DNA of 64,000 nt from NCBI GenBank assembly GCA_030604525.1, contig JAUVVQ010000002.1, positions 1 through 64,000 on the forward strand, written 5' to 3'. Both the position numbers and the translations under genes were made by a program. Below, piece after piece: positions 43,973 through 52,524 of the stretch (within the stretch, counting starts at the first letter, position 1; each line of letters starts with the position of its first letter). The notes beneath the pieces are model-generated. The model made no database searches. It was not told the DNA's origin and saw only the letters and a list, made by a program, of their open reading frames with translations. Source of the DNA: Phycisphaerae bacterium. GTDB taxonomy: Bacteria; Planctomycetota; Phycisphaerae; Sedimentisphaerales; Anaerobacaceae.

Positions 43973-45061
43973 ATGGTAGATTGGAAAAAACCTCCCAGAT
44001 TATTTATCCCGGGTCCTGTAAAGGTTAACGATGATGTCTTAAAACAGCTGGCAAGACCAACTCTCGGACATCGTGGAAAAGAGTATGCTCAGCTTCAAAA
44101 AGAAACCGTCGATATGCTGAAAAAGCTGCTCTACACTGAGCAAAACGTTTTTTTATCTACATCTTCCGCCTCCGGAATTTGGGAAGCTGCAATTCGGAAC
44201 TGTGTTGACTTTGATGAAACGGTGCTGGCCACATGCTGCGGTGCTTTCAGTGGTAAATGGGCACAAGTCGTCGAAAGCTGCGGAAGAAAAGTCGAACAGC
44301 TCGAGGTTGATTGGGGGAAGGCCATTACAACGAAGATGGTCGATGAGAAACTCTCAACGGGTAAATATGCCGCTGTCACTATCGTTTATAACGAAACAAG
44401 CACCGGGCTGACTAATCCTGTATATGAAATAAGCAAAATGATGAAGGAAAAATATCCCGACGTCCTCATCTTCGTCGATTCTGTAAGCGCTATGGTGGGA
44501 CTGCCTCTGCATTTCGATGACCTCGGCTGGGATATAACTTTCGCCTCCGTTCAAAAAGCTTTTGCTATACCGCCGGGATTTGCAGTCGCCGCCGTCAGCG
44601 AAAGAGCTATGGAAAAAAGCAAAAACGTCAAAAACAAAGGTTACTACTTTGACTTCCAGCAGATTGCAAAAAAAGCTGAAAAAAACCAGACTCTATCCAC
44701 CCCGTCTATACCACACATTATGGCGCTTCACTATCAGTGCAAGAAGCTGCTCGAAGAAGGAATGGAAAACGTCTGGGAACGACATAAGAAAATGGGTGAT
44801 TTCCTAAGAAGCTGGGCAAAAGAGAAATTCGACCTTTTCGCAGATGAAAAATTTGCCTCAAACACCCTGACGGCCGTTAAAAACACTAGGGGTATAAATG
44901 TTGCACAGACTATCGATGCTATACAGCAAAAGCACAACACCATATTCGGAAATGGCTACGGCAATTTAAAGGAAAAATCCTTCCGAATCGCACATATGGG
45001 CGATATTACCATTGATGATTTAAAAGAGCTTGTCGGCTGGATAGAAGAAGAAATCGAGTAA
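43973..45061 (+). CDS. Class V aminotransferase (serC/alanine-glyoxylate aminotransferase type)
   Basis: This is a 362-residue PLP enzyme. The start is ATG 43973 after AAGGAGTGGAAGA; a longer frame extends into DUF1015 but lacks a Shine-Dalgarno. It has LFIPGPVKVNDDVLKQL, LSTSSASGIWEAAIRN, VTIVYNETSTGLTNPVYEI, FVDSVSAMVGLPLHFDDLGWD and the PLP-lysine segment FASVQKAFAIPPG. It could be a phosphoserine aminotransferase (pairing with DUF1015 supports serine synthesis) or a serine/alanine-glyoxylate enzyme; motifs do not decide. No serA follows. Confidence 0.9.
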   Translation: MVDWKKPPRLFIPGPVKVNDDVLKQLARPTLGHRGKEYAQLQKETVDMLKKLLYTEQNVFLSTSSASGIWEAAIRNCVDFDETVLATCCGAFSGKWAQVVESCGRKVEQLEVDWGKAITTKMVDEKLSTGKYAAVTIVYNETSTGLTNPVYEISKMMKEKYPDVLIFVDSVSAMVGLPLHFDDLGWDITFASVQKAFAIPPGFAVAAVSERAMEKSKNVKNKGYYFDFQQIAKKAEKNQTLSTPSIPHIMALHYQCKKLLEEGMENVWERHKKMGDFLRSWAKEKFDLFADEKFASNTLTAVKNTRGINVAQTIDAIQQKHNTIFGNGYGNLKEKSFRIAHMGDITIDDLKELVGWIEEEIE

Positions 45062-45289
45062 ATAGCGACGAAGCGGTAAGAGAATTTGCTTTTTCAACCG
45101 ATAGAAATCGGCCAAAAAACTTGCGGGGCGATTCTGTATACTAAAAAGCGTTTAACATTCTTTTACCACAAAAAATATTTGCCTGACCGAACACCTGTGT
45201 AATAAAATCGTAGAGGAATTAAACCCTTTGCAATGTGTCATATTTCCGAACTGGAATTTTTTTGATTAAGTATTAAGGAGACTTAACTA

Positions 45290-46774
45290 ATGCTAAAGCT
45301 AAATAATGTAAAAATGTCTACGGCGGGGTATTTTCTGATTTCAGCTTTTCTTCCGCTTTGTATTCTCTCCGCACCACGGCTGGCAACCGCCCAGGACACC
45401 GAAAGCATTAATGTCCTAAAGCAAATGGGGAACACCTTTGCAAAAATCGCCGAAGATGCTTCTCCCGCTGTCGTAGGTATTGAAGTTGAAAGAACTGTAA
45501 CTTATACTTATACCTCTCCTTTCGAGGGATCTCCGTTTGGAGAACCTTTTAACCCCTTTGGGGACGATTTATTCGGAAGATTGTTCCGTCGACGTTCACC
45601 GCAAGGGCGCTCCCCGCAAAGAAAACAAAAACAAGCGGCAAAGGGCTCCGGATTTATCATCTCGCCGGATGGATACATCCTTACAAATAATCATCTCGTC
45701 GGAGAAGCCGATAAAGTTACCGTAAAACTACAGGGAGCTCAATCCATCGAAGCGAAAGTAATCGGTGCCGACAAAGAGTCAGATGTCGCTGTCATTAAAA
45801 TTGACAAAGAAGATCTGCCATACCTTAAATTGGCGGATTCCGACAAAATCCAGGTGGGCGAATGGGTCTTGGCTATCGGTAACCCCTTTGGCTTAAGCCA
45901 TACCGTCACCGCAGGCATCGTAAGCGCAAAAGGAAGAAGTGATATAGGCCTGGCTGCTTATGAGGATTTCATACAAACTGATGCTGCTATTAATCCGGGA
46001 AATTCCGGCGGTCCTCTACTTAGTCTGGATGGTAAAGTCGTCGGTATGAACACCGCTATTATCGGTTCCACCGGAAACATTGGTATCGGACTTGCTATAC
46101 CTATTAATATGGCAAAACAGATCTATAAGCAGTTCATCGAAACAGGAGAAGTCGTTCGCGGATATCTCGGTATTTATATGAACGAGCTTACTCCAGCTTT
46201 AGCAGAAGCGATCGGCCTTGAAGGCACAGAGGGAGTCGCTATCTCACAGGTTATTGCTGATTCTCCTGCTGAGGATGCCGGATTAAAGCACAACGACGTA
46301 ATCATCGAATTCAATGGGAAAAAAGTTCAAAAAGCAAACGAATTAAAAAATCGTGTGGCTGTTTTAACGCCGGGCACAAAGATTGAACTCGTCGTCCTCA
46401 GAGACGGAAAGAAGAAAACAATCACCGTCGAACTTACAAAAAGACCCCAACAGCCCCAACTCACTGCTGCAAAATCCGATGCCTCTGAATTGCTCGGCAT
46501 CAATGTCCAAAACATCACTAAAGATTTGGTCGAAAGACTCGGGTTAGAAGGCTTATCCGGAGTAGTCGTAAGCGATGTCCAGCCCGACTCTATCTCCGCT
46601 CGAGCGGGTATAAAAACAGGGATGGTCATACAGGAAGTAAACAGAAATAAAATTAATACTACAAAAGATTTTTATACGGAAATTGAAAAGGTAAAAAAAG
46701 GCGATAATGTCCTGCTTCTGATTTACAATGGTACTTACAGCCAGTTTGTTGTTTTATCTTTGCCGGAAGATTAA
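45290..46774 (+). CDS. HtrA/DegP-family periplasmic serine protease
   Basis: This is a 494-residue protein. A signal peptide (hydrophobic about 13-30) is followed by a Phe/Arg-rich linker (about 75-115). The trypsin-like domain has the triad H135 (TNNHLV), D165 (SDVAVIK) and S239 (NPGNSGGPL). Two PDZ domains follow (about 290-380 and 400-490). It degrades or refolds misfolded envelope proteins. AAGGAG lies upstream of ATG. Monocistronic by position. Confidence 0.95.
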   Translation: MLKLNNVKMSTAGYFLISAFLPLCILSAPRLATAQDTESINVLKQMGNTFAKIAEDASPAVVGIEVERTVTYTYTSPFEGSPFGEPFNPFGDDLFGRLFRRRSPQGRSPQRKQKQAAKGSGFIISPDGYILTNNHLVGEADKVTVKLQGAQSIEAKVIGADKESDVAVIKIDKEDLPYLKLADSDKIQVGEWVLAIGNPFGLSHTVTAGIVSAKGRSDIGLAAYEDFIQTDAAINPGNSGGPLLSLDGKVVGMNTAIIGSTGNIGIGLAIPINMAKQIYKQFIETGEVVRGYLGIYMNELTPALAEAIGLEGTEGVAISQVIADSPAEDAGLKHNDVIIEFNGKKVQKANELKNRVAVLTPGTKIELVVLRDGKKKTITVELTKRPQQPQLTAAKSDASELLGINVQNITKDLVERLGLEGLSGVVVSDVQPDSISARAGIKTGMVIQEVNRNKINTTKDFYTEIEKVKKGDNVLLLIYNGTYSQFVVLSLPED

Positions 46775-46877
46775 AAATTCTAAAATAAACTATTAAAATA
46801 CCTCAATAACAGGCCAACAGCCACAATACTGTTTGTCTGTATGCTTTTTCTGTAACGGAAGTGAAAAATTTAACTGC

Positions 46878-46906
46878 TTGCCTTCTGCATCCTGAAAAGT
46901 TATAAT
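46878..46906 (+). promoter_or_regulatory. Promoter for asd
   Basis: TTGCCT, a 17-bp spacer, a perfect TATAAT, 94 bases before the chosen asd start. Its placement supports ATG 47000 as the start. Confidence 0.65.
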
Positions 46907-46999
46907 ACCTCCCCTGTAAAATGTGTAATTCAATTGGGCAGTCTGTCGATAAGGGCTGCCCAGAATTTTGTGAAATTCAGTTTATTAGGGAATTATAAA

Positions 47000-48001
47000 A
47001 TGGCTTGTAATCTGGCTATTGCAGGTGTAACCGGGGCTGTTGGTCAGGAATTTCTCAAAATCCTCGAACAGCGTGACTTCCCTTTTGACTCCTTGAAAAT
47101 GCTCGCAAGCAGCCGTTCTGCCGGCAAAAAATTCAAATTCAAACGAAAAGAATATACCGTTGAGGAATTAAGAAAGAACAGCTTCAAAAACATCGATATC
47201 GCTCTGTTCAGTGCCGGTGGCGAAAGAAGCAGGGAATTTGCTCCTGCCGCCGTCGAGGAGGGTGCGGTGGTTGTCGATAACTCCTCCGCATTCAGAATGA
47301 GCCCGGATATTCCATTGGTTATACCAGAGATAAACCCGCAAAAAATAAAAGAACATAAAGGTATAATTGCGAATCCAAACTGTTCCACCATTGTCGGTAT
47401 AGTTCCCGTCTGGCCACTCCACAAAGCAAACCAGCTAAAAAGAATGATTGTAAGCACTTACCAGGCCGCAAGCGGAGCAGGGACTTCCGCTATGATGGAA
47501 CTCGAAAATCAGTCAAAACAGCTCCTCGAAGGCAAGGAGCCAACCTGCAAAGCGTTCAAGTACCAGATTGCATTTAATATTTTCTCACACGATTCGGACA
47601 TTGGACCGAATGGTTACAATACCGAAGAGATGAAAATGGTTAACGAAACTCACAAAATCTTCGACACTGCCGATATTGGAATCACCTGCACTTGCATACG
47701 TGTCCCTGTTTTCAGAACTCACTGTGAAAGTATAAATCTGGAGTTCACCGACCCAATCTCACCTGAACAGGTAAAAGATTTGCTCAGCACCGCCCCGGGC
47801 GTCTCCTTAATTGATGACGCTGAAAACAATCGATTTCCAATGCCCGTTGATGCCACTGGAAAAGACGATATTTTTGTCGGGCGTATCAGGCAGGATGAGT
47901 CTGTTCCCGATAAAAGAGCCATAAATATTTGGGTGGCCGGTGACCAGTTAAGAAAAGGAGCTGCTCTCAACGCAGTCCAAATCGCTGAAAAACTGCTTTA
48001 A
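47000..48001 (+). CDS. asd: Aspartate-semialdehyde dehydrogenase
   Basis: This 333-residue NADP enzyme reduces aspartyl phosphate on the way to lysine/diaminopimelate, threonine and methionine. I start it at ATG 47000 because the conserved AIAGVTGAVGQEFLKILEQRDFP lies at the N-terminus. Other motifs: SSRSAGKKFKF, FSAGGERSREFAP, VVDNSSAFRM, IANPNCSTIVGIVPV (catalytic Cys), YQAASGAG, VRQDES-like GRIRQDESVPD. Eight bases before truA. Confidence 0.96.
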   Translation: MACNLAIAGVTGAVGQEFLKILEQRDFPFDSLKMLASSRSAGKKFKFKRKEYTVEELRKNSFKNIDIALFSAGGERSREFAPAAVEEGAVVVDNSSAFRMSPDIPLVIPEINPQKIKEHKGIIANPNCSTIVGIVPVWPLHKANQLKRMIVSTYQAASGAGTSAMMELENQSKQLLEGKEPTCKAFKYQIAFNIFSHDSDIGPNGYNTEEMKMVNETHKIFDTADIGITCTCIRVPVFRTHCESINLEFTDPISPEQVKDLLSTAPGVSLIDDAENNRFPMPVDATGKDDIFVGRIRQDESVPDKRAINIWVAGDQLRKGAALNAVQIAEKLL

Positions 48002-48009
48002 ATAGGCAA

Positions 48010-48753
48010 ATGACCCTGCGAAAAATCAAGCTCACTATAGCTTACGATGGAAGTGATTATCACGGCTGGCAAAAGCAGCCCGGTCAAAAAACCATACAGG
48101 GACTGCTTACCGAAGCCGTAAAAAAACTTACCGGCTCAAATATCGAAATCGCCGGGGCCAGCAGAACCGATGCGGGCGTCAGCGCATTAGGACAGGCCGC
48201 TTCTCTCGAAATTGATTCTCGTATCCCCGCAAAAAACTTCCCTAAAGCCATCAACGATAAACTGCCTCGAGATATCATTGTAACCGACGCCGAACAAATG
48301 CCGCCTGATTTCGATATAATAAAGGCCGTGAAAACCAAGCTTTACCGATATTCAGTTTACAACGGAAAGAAAAGACCCGTCCTTCACATAAAACACTGCT
48401 GGCATATCCCCGCAAAGCTCGATATAAGCTCAATGGAAACAGCGGCAAAACACCTGCTTGGCAAAAAGGATTTCAAATCATTCGCCGCCGCTGCTGACAA
48501 AAGAAAGACTACCATCCGAACCATCTTCCGATGTGATATAACCTATGAAAACCAATGGCTTTACTTTGATGTTGAAGGTGACGGCTTTTTGTATAATATG
48601 GTCAGAAACATAGTTGGCACACTTGTCGATGTCGGTCGGGGAAGAATAAAACCGGATAATATAGAAAAAATCCTAAAAGCAAAAGACCGAACCGCTGCCG
48701 GCCAACTCGCACCTGGGCAAGGCCTCTGCCTTATGTGGATTAAATACGATTAA
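48010..48753 (+). CDS. truA: tRNA pseudouridine(38-40) synthase
   Basis: This 247-residue enzyme has KLTIAYDGSDYHGWQKQPGQKTIQG, GASRTDAGVSALGQ (catalytic Asp), LYRYSVYNG and DGFLYNMVRNIVGTLVDVGRG. It modifies the anticodon arm of tRNAs. Close spacing with asd upstream and the GT4 gene 17 bases downstream suggests one transcript. Confidence 0.96.
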   Translation: MTLRKIKLTIAYDGSDYHGWQKQPGQKTIQGLLTEAVKKLTGSNIEIAGASRTDAGVSALGQAASLEIDSRIPAKNFPKAINDKLPRDIIVTDAEQMPPDFDIIKAVKTKLYRYSVYNGKKRPVLHIKHCWHIPAKLDISSMETAAKHLLGKKDFKSFAAAADKRKTTIRTIFRCDITYENQWLYFDVEGDGFLYNMVRNIVGTLVDVGRGRIKPDNIEKILKAKDRTAAGQLAPGQGLCLMWIKYD

Positions 48754-48770
48754 AAAAATCAGGTGATATA

Positions 48771-49952
48771 TTGAAAATTGTCCATATAATAACAAGGTTA
48801 ATCCTCGGCGGAGCGCAGGAGAACACACTCATTACCTGCAAACTCCTCGCTGAACGCGGACACGATGTTACTCTAATAACCGGACCGGCTCTCGGACCCG
48901 AAGGCGAACTTTTCAACCGGGCAGAACAGGAGAATTATAAAGTAAACACCATTGACGAAATGATTCGTGCCATCCACCCTTATAAGGATTTCATCAGCTA
49001 CATCAAAATCAAAAACCTGCTCAAAAAACTCCAGCCGGACATTGTCCACACCCACTCCGCAAAAGCCGGCATCCTCGGCAGATTTGCCGCAAATGCTCTC
49101 AAGAAAAAATCGCAAAACAATCTGCCGGTTATCATCCACACCATTCACGGACTGGCCTTCCACCCTTACCAGAGCCAATGGCTTAATAAATTCTACATAG
49201 CAATCGAGAAAACCGCCGCTAAACGAACCGACCACTTCATCAGCGTTGCTGATGCTATGACAAAGCAGGCCATCGCAGCAGGCATAAGCTCACCCGAAAA
49301 ATATATCACCGCTTACTCTGCCATTGAAGAAGAACAATTTCTCGAAACCGTCCCGCTGGAACAAATAAAACAGTTCCGGGGCGAATATCAAATCCCTGAT
49401 GACGCCGTTGTCCTTGTCACCATCGCCCGATTGTTCAACCTGAAGGGACACAAATATATAATCCAATCCGCAAAGAAACTCTCCGAAAAATTCGACAATG
49501 TAATCTGGCTCTTCGTCGGCGACGGAATATTAAAAGATGATTTAAAAAGAAGCATCGATAACCTTCAGCTTACAGCTAAATTCAGATTTACCGGCCTGCT
49601 TCCCCCAACCCAAATCCCAGTCGCCATTCACTCATCCGATATTCTTGTCCATCCCTCACTCAGAGAGGGACTTGCTCGAAGCATCCCGCAGGCAATGCTC
49701 TGCGCGAGACCTGCTGTAAGCTTCGACATTGACGGTGCAAAAGAAGTCGTAAATAAAAACACAGGCCGACTCGTCCAGCCGAAAAACATTGAGCAGTTAA
49801 CCAGCGCCTGTGCCGAATTAATCGCTGATAAAAATCTAAGAGCAAAACTGGGCCGACAGGCAAGAGATTCTGTAAAGGGGAAATTTGCCCCGAAAAATAT
49901 GGTCGATAAAATCGAAAACCTTTACCGGAAGCTGACTACATCAGTCAGTTAA
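48771..49952 (+). CDS. Family 4 glycosyltransferase
   Basis: This is a 393-residue GT-B retaining enzyme. It starts at TTG after AGGTGATA. N-terminal domain: IITRLILGGAQENTLI, VHTHSAKAGILGRFAAN. C-terminal nucleotide-sugar site: VTIARLFNLKGHKYIIQSAK, LFVGDGILKDDL, VHPSLREGLARSIPQAMLCARPAVSFDIDGAKEVV, matching the GT4 EX7E region. Probably cell-envelope or exopolysaccharide synthesis; acceptor unknown. Confidence 0.9.
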   Translation: MKIVHIITRLILGGAQENTLITCKLLAERGHDVTLITGPALGPEGELFNRAEQENYKVNTIDEMIRAIHPYKDFISYIKIKNLLKKLQPDIVHTHSAKAGILGRFAANALKKKSQNNLPVIIHTIHGLAFHPYQSQWLNKFYIAIEKTAAKRTDHFISVADAMTKQAIAAGISSPEKYITAYSAIEEEQFLETVPLEQIKQFRGEYQIPDDAVVLVTIARLFNLKGHKYIIQSAKKLSEKFDNVIWLFVGDGILKDDLKRSIDNLQLTAKFRFTGLLPPTQIPVAIHSSDILVHPSLREGLARSIPQAMLCARPAVSFDIDGAKEVVNKNTGRLVQPKNIEQLTSACAELIADKNLRAKLGRQARDSVKGKFAPKNMVDKIENLYRKLTTSVS

Positions 49953-50065
49953 AAAAATGAATGATATTGCAGGAAAAAATTTGCTCATTCTCTGGAAAGC
50001 CGGCATAATTAAATTTCAGAAGAATTTTGCGCTGTAATTATGTTTAAAAGAGGAGAAAAGTAATT

Positions 50066-50482
50066 ATGAAAACTTACAAGAAAGAACTATGGTTCAACAC
50101 AAAACGCCGACGCGAATTTATTAATATCACACCACAGGTCGAGCAGTGTCTGGACGAAAGCGGCTTCAAAGAGGGACTCCTGCTCTGCAATGCTATGCAC
50201 ATTACCGCCTCTGTCTTCATCAACGATGACGAATCAGGACTCCACCAGGACTTCGAGGTCTGGCTCGAAAAACTTGCCCCCGAAAAACCCTACTCGCAAT
50301 ATAAACATAACGGTTTCGAAGACAACGCCGACGCTCACATCAAACGCTCTGTAATGGGAAGAGAAGTTGTTGTCGCAATAACGGACGGGAAACTTGACTT
50401 CGGTCCCTGGGAACAAATCTTCTACGGTGAGTTCGATGGAAAAAGAAAAAAACGCGTCCTCGTAAAAATAATCGGTGAATAA
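50066..50482 (+). CDS. YjbQ/UPF0047 family protein
   Basis: This is a 138-residue small enzyme-like protein with [71 protein letters not shown] and a [11 protein letters not shown] end. The family (secondary thiamine-phosphate synthase activity reported for YjbQ) normally has H-[AT]-[ST]-A near this His, and the pattern is retained as MHITAS. AGAGGAG precedes ATG. Confidence 0.92.
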   Translation: MKTYKKELWFNTKRRREFINITPQVEQCLDESGFKEGLLLCNAMHITASVFINDDESGLHQDFEVWLEKLAPEKPYSQYKHNGFEDNADAHIKRSVMGREVVVAITDGKLDFGPWEQIFYGEFDGKRKKRVLVKIIGE

Positions 50483-50505
50483 AACCTGTATCTGAAAGCA
50501 GTTAC

Positions 50506-51141
50506 GTGACTTTTTTACTTTTCTTAATAAAGGTCTTTGTTATCTCATTCTCAGGAGCTATGCAGCCGGGACCCATAACCGCCGCCACAATCAACCTCGG
50601 AACGAAAAATCGCTTCGTTGGACTCGCCATAGCTGTCGGGCACGGAATCATCGAATTCCCCCTGATGATTTTAATCATCCTCGGACTGAAGCAATTCCTC
50701 CAATTGACATTAACGCAGATTATAATCGGTATGGCAGGAGGTGTTGTTCTGCTTATAATGGCTGGCTCGATGATAAAAAGTGTAAAAAGGTCAACTTCCT
50801 CCGACGATTATAAACCCCTAAAAAATAATCCTGTCTTCATAGGTATCATCCTGTCTGCCTCTAACCCTTATTTCCTGATATGGTGGGCTACCATCGGCCT
50901 GGCACTGGCAACAAACGCTGTCGAATTCGGCGTCTGGGGATTTTTGCTCTTCGCTGTTGTCCACTGGTCAGTCGATTGTATCTGGCTGCTGCTGCTCTCC
51001 TGGGCAAGTCACAAAGGCACTCAAATATTCGGAACAAAACTGCGAAAAATCGTCTCGCTTTTCTGTGCTTTCGCTCTAATCTTCTTTGGCCTCTTCTTCC
51101 TGAGAGATGCGTTCACAAGACTGATTATTACCGCTTTCTAA
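50506..51141 (+). CDS. LysE-family amino-acid exporter
   Basis: This is a 211-residue protein with six membrane helices. The LysE/RhtB signature is near the N-terminus (FSGAMQPGPITAATINLG), and the mid-protein SNPYFLIWWATIG is typical. It exports amino acids or related solutes; substrate not predictable. It starts at GTG, 23 bases after the YjbQ stop. Confidence 0.88.
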   Translation: MTFLLFLIKVFVISFSGAMQPGPITAATINLGTKNRFVGLAIAVGHGIIEFPLMILIILGLKQFLQLTLTQIIIGMAGGVVLLIMAGSMIKSVKRSTSSDDYKPLKNNPVFIGIILSASNPYFLIWWATIGLALATNAVEFGVWGFLLFAVVHWSVDCIWLLLLSWASHKGTQIFGTKLRKIVSLFCAFALIFFGLFFLRDAFTRLIITAF

Positions 51142-51160
51142 ACTGCTAAAACTTAAAAAT

Positions 51161-52483
51161 CTATACCTTTTTTTCTGTATCGATGATTTGCTTCAAGTTA
51201 TACCTTCCTAAAATTTCTCTGACCGATTGGGATATCTGCCCGACTTTCCCGGAATCCTTCCCTTTGCCCTGGCCGAATCCCGCAAGAGATACCACTTCGG
51301 ATATGTCACTCAACCTGATATTACTCGGCTCCTTCGCCGGTATAAAACCGACCCTCGGCTCAGATGACCTGGCGATAATACCTTTATCTACAAGATGGTC
51401 CATTATTCTGTCCCCGAATTCTGCCGGTATATCAAGCTCACTGAACACAACCTCTCCCGAGACAGGCGCCTCATTTCGCTCGAACGCCTCCACAATCTCC
51501 CGTACAATATTAATAACCGTAAAGTCATTAGCTATAAAGCATTCCTCCGTCTTTTTGGCCGTGGCAATCTCCGCCGCATCAAGATGCTTCAAATGCTGAG
51601 TCGTAAACGTCAAGTTCAAACCGAACAGAACAATAAGCCAGGTGATAAATATCCAGAACACTCCCAGCGGAATCAAACCAAGCACCCCGTATATCTTACT
51701 GTAGGGTATAAACTCTGTAACATAAATACCGAATGCCCACTTTGCCAAACCCCAAACCAAAGCCGCCACCACCGCTCCCCATATCGCCGCCTTCGCCTCA
51801 ACCTTTGTGTTAGGCAGCATAAAATACAGGAGGAAAAAAATTATCGTTGATACCATATAGGAGAAAACCGCCGGTGCAAGATGAGAAGTTACAGTTTCTT
51901 GTAGCTGAGAGAGCATCGCATATCGAGTCGTAATATAAATCCCGACTCCGATTAACAAAGGCCCAAGAGTTACAAGCGCCCAGTAGTTAATCATCCGATG
52001 AAGAAAACCTCTGCCCCTGCTGATATGCCATATATTATTAAACGACCGCTCTATCGTAGACAATAGCGCAAAGGCCGCCCAGATTATCAGTACCACACTT
52101 ATAAGAGTTATCGAACCTTTGTTTATACCCGAGAAAAAATTGTTTACTAATTTGTCAAAATAATCCGTGAGCATTACCGTCTGACCTTCTTCAGTCGCCT
52201 CTTTGTAAACTATAGTTGAAAGCTGTAACTCTTTGTAAACCAGGTTCTTTACATTATCTCCTATCCCGCTGTATGCAGGAAACGACTGAAATATCAATAG
52301 CATCACTATCGCCAGCGGAACTATCCCGAATATCGTATGATACGAGAGTGCCGCTGCGTGCTGGCCGCTTCGGTTCTTCTTAAGCAGACGCGCACAGTGG
52401 CTCCACAACTTTATCTGAAAAACCAGAAGTTTCCCCGCCTTGCCTAATTGCTCCGTCGGAGTACTTAACAGCTTCTTTAACAT
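51161..52483 (-). CDS. YihY/BrkB (virulence factor BrkB) family membrane protein
   Basis: This is a 440-residue protein. Six membrane helices follow an N-terminal HAAALSYHTIFGIVPLAIVMLLIF, and AFALLSTIERSFNNIWHISRGRGFLHRMINYWALVTLGPLL and YKIYGVLGLIPLGVFWIFITWLIVLFG-type motifs match the family. A C-terminal cytosolic winged-helix-like extension (about 325-440) is present. The molecular function of the family is unsettled. It is 41 bases downstream of the giant AsmA-like gene and convergent with the LysE gene. Confidence 0.9.
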   Translation of the reverse strand: MLKKLLSTPTEQLGKAGKLLVFQIKLWSHCARLLKKNRSGQHAAALSYHTIFGIVPLAIVMLLIFQSFPAYSGIGDNVKNLVYKELQLSTIVYKEATEEGQTVMLTDYFDKLVNNFFSGINKGSITLISVVLIIWAAFALLSTIERSFNNIWHISRGRGFLHRMINYWALVTLGPLLIGVGIYITTRYAMLSQLQETVTSHLAPAVFSYMVSTIIFFLLYFMLPNTKVEAKAAIWGAVVAALVWGLAKWAFGIYVTEFIPYSKIYGVLGLIPLGVFWIFITWLIVLFGLNLTFTTQHLKHLDAAEIATAKKTEECFIANDFTVINIVREIVEAFERNEAPVSGEVVFSELDIPAEFGDRIMDHLVDKGIIARSSEPRVGFIPAKEPSNIRLSDISEVVSLAGFGQGKGKDSGKVGQISQSVREILGRYNLKQIIDTEKKV

Positions 52484-52524
52484 TTCCCTGCCCTTTCATT
52501 CCTATTGAACTTTTCTCTTTTATG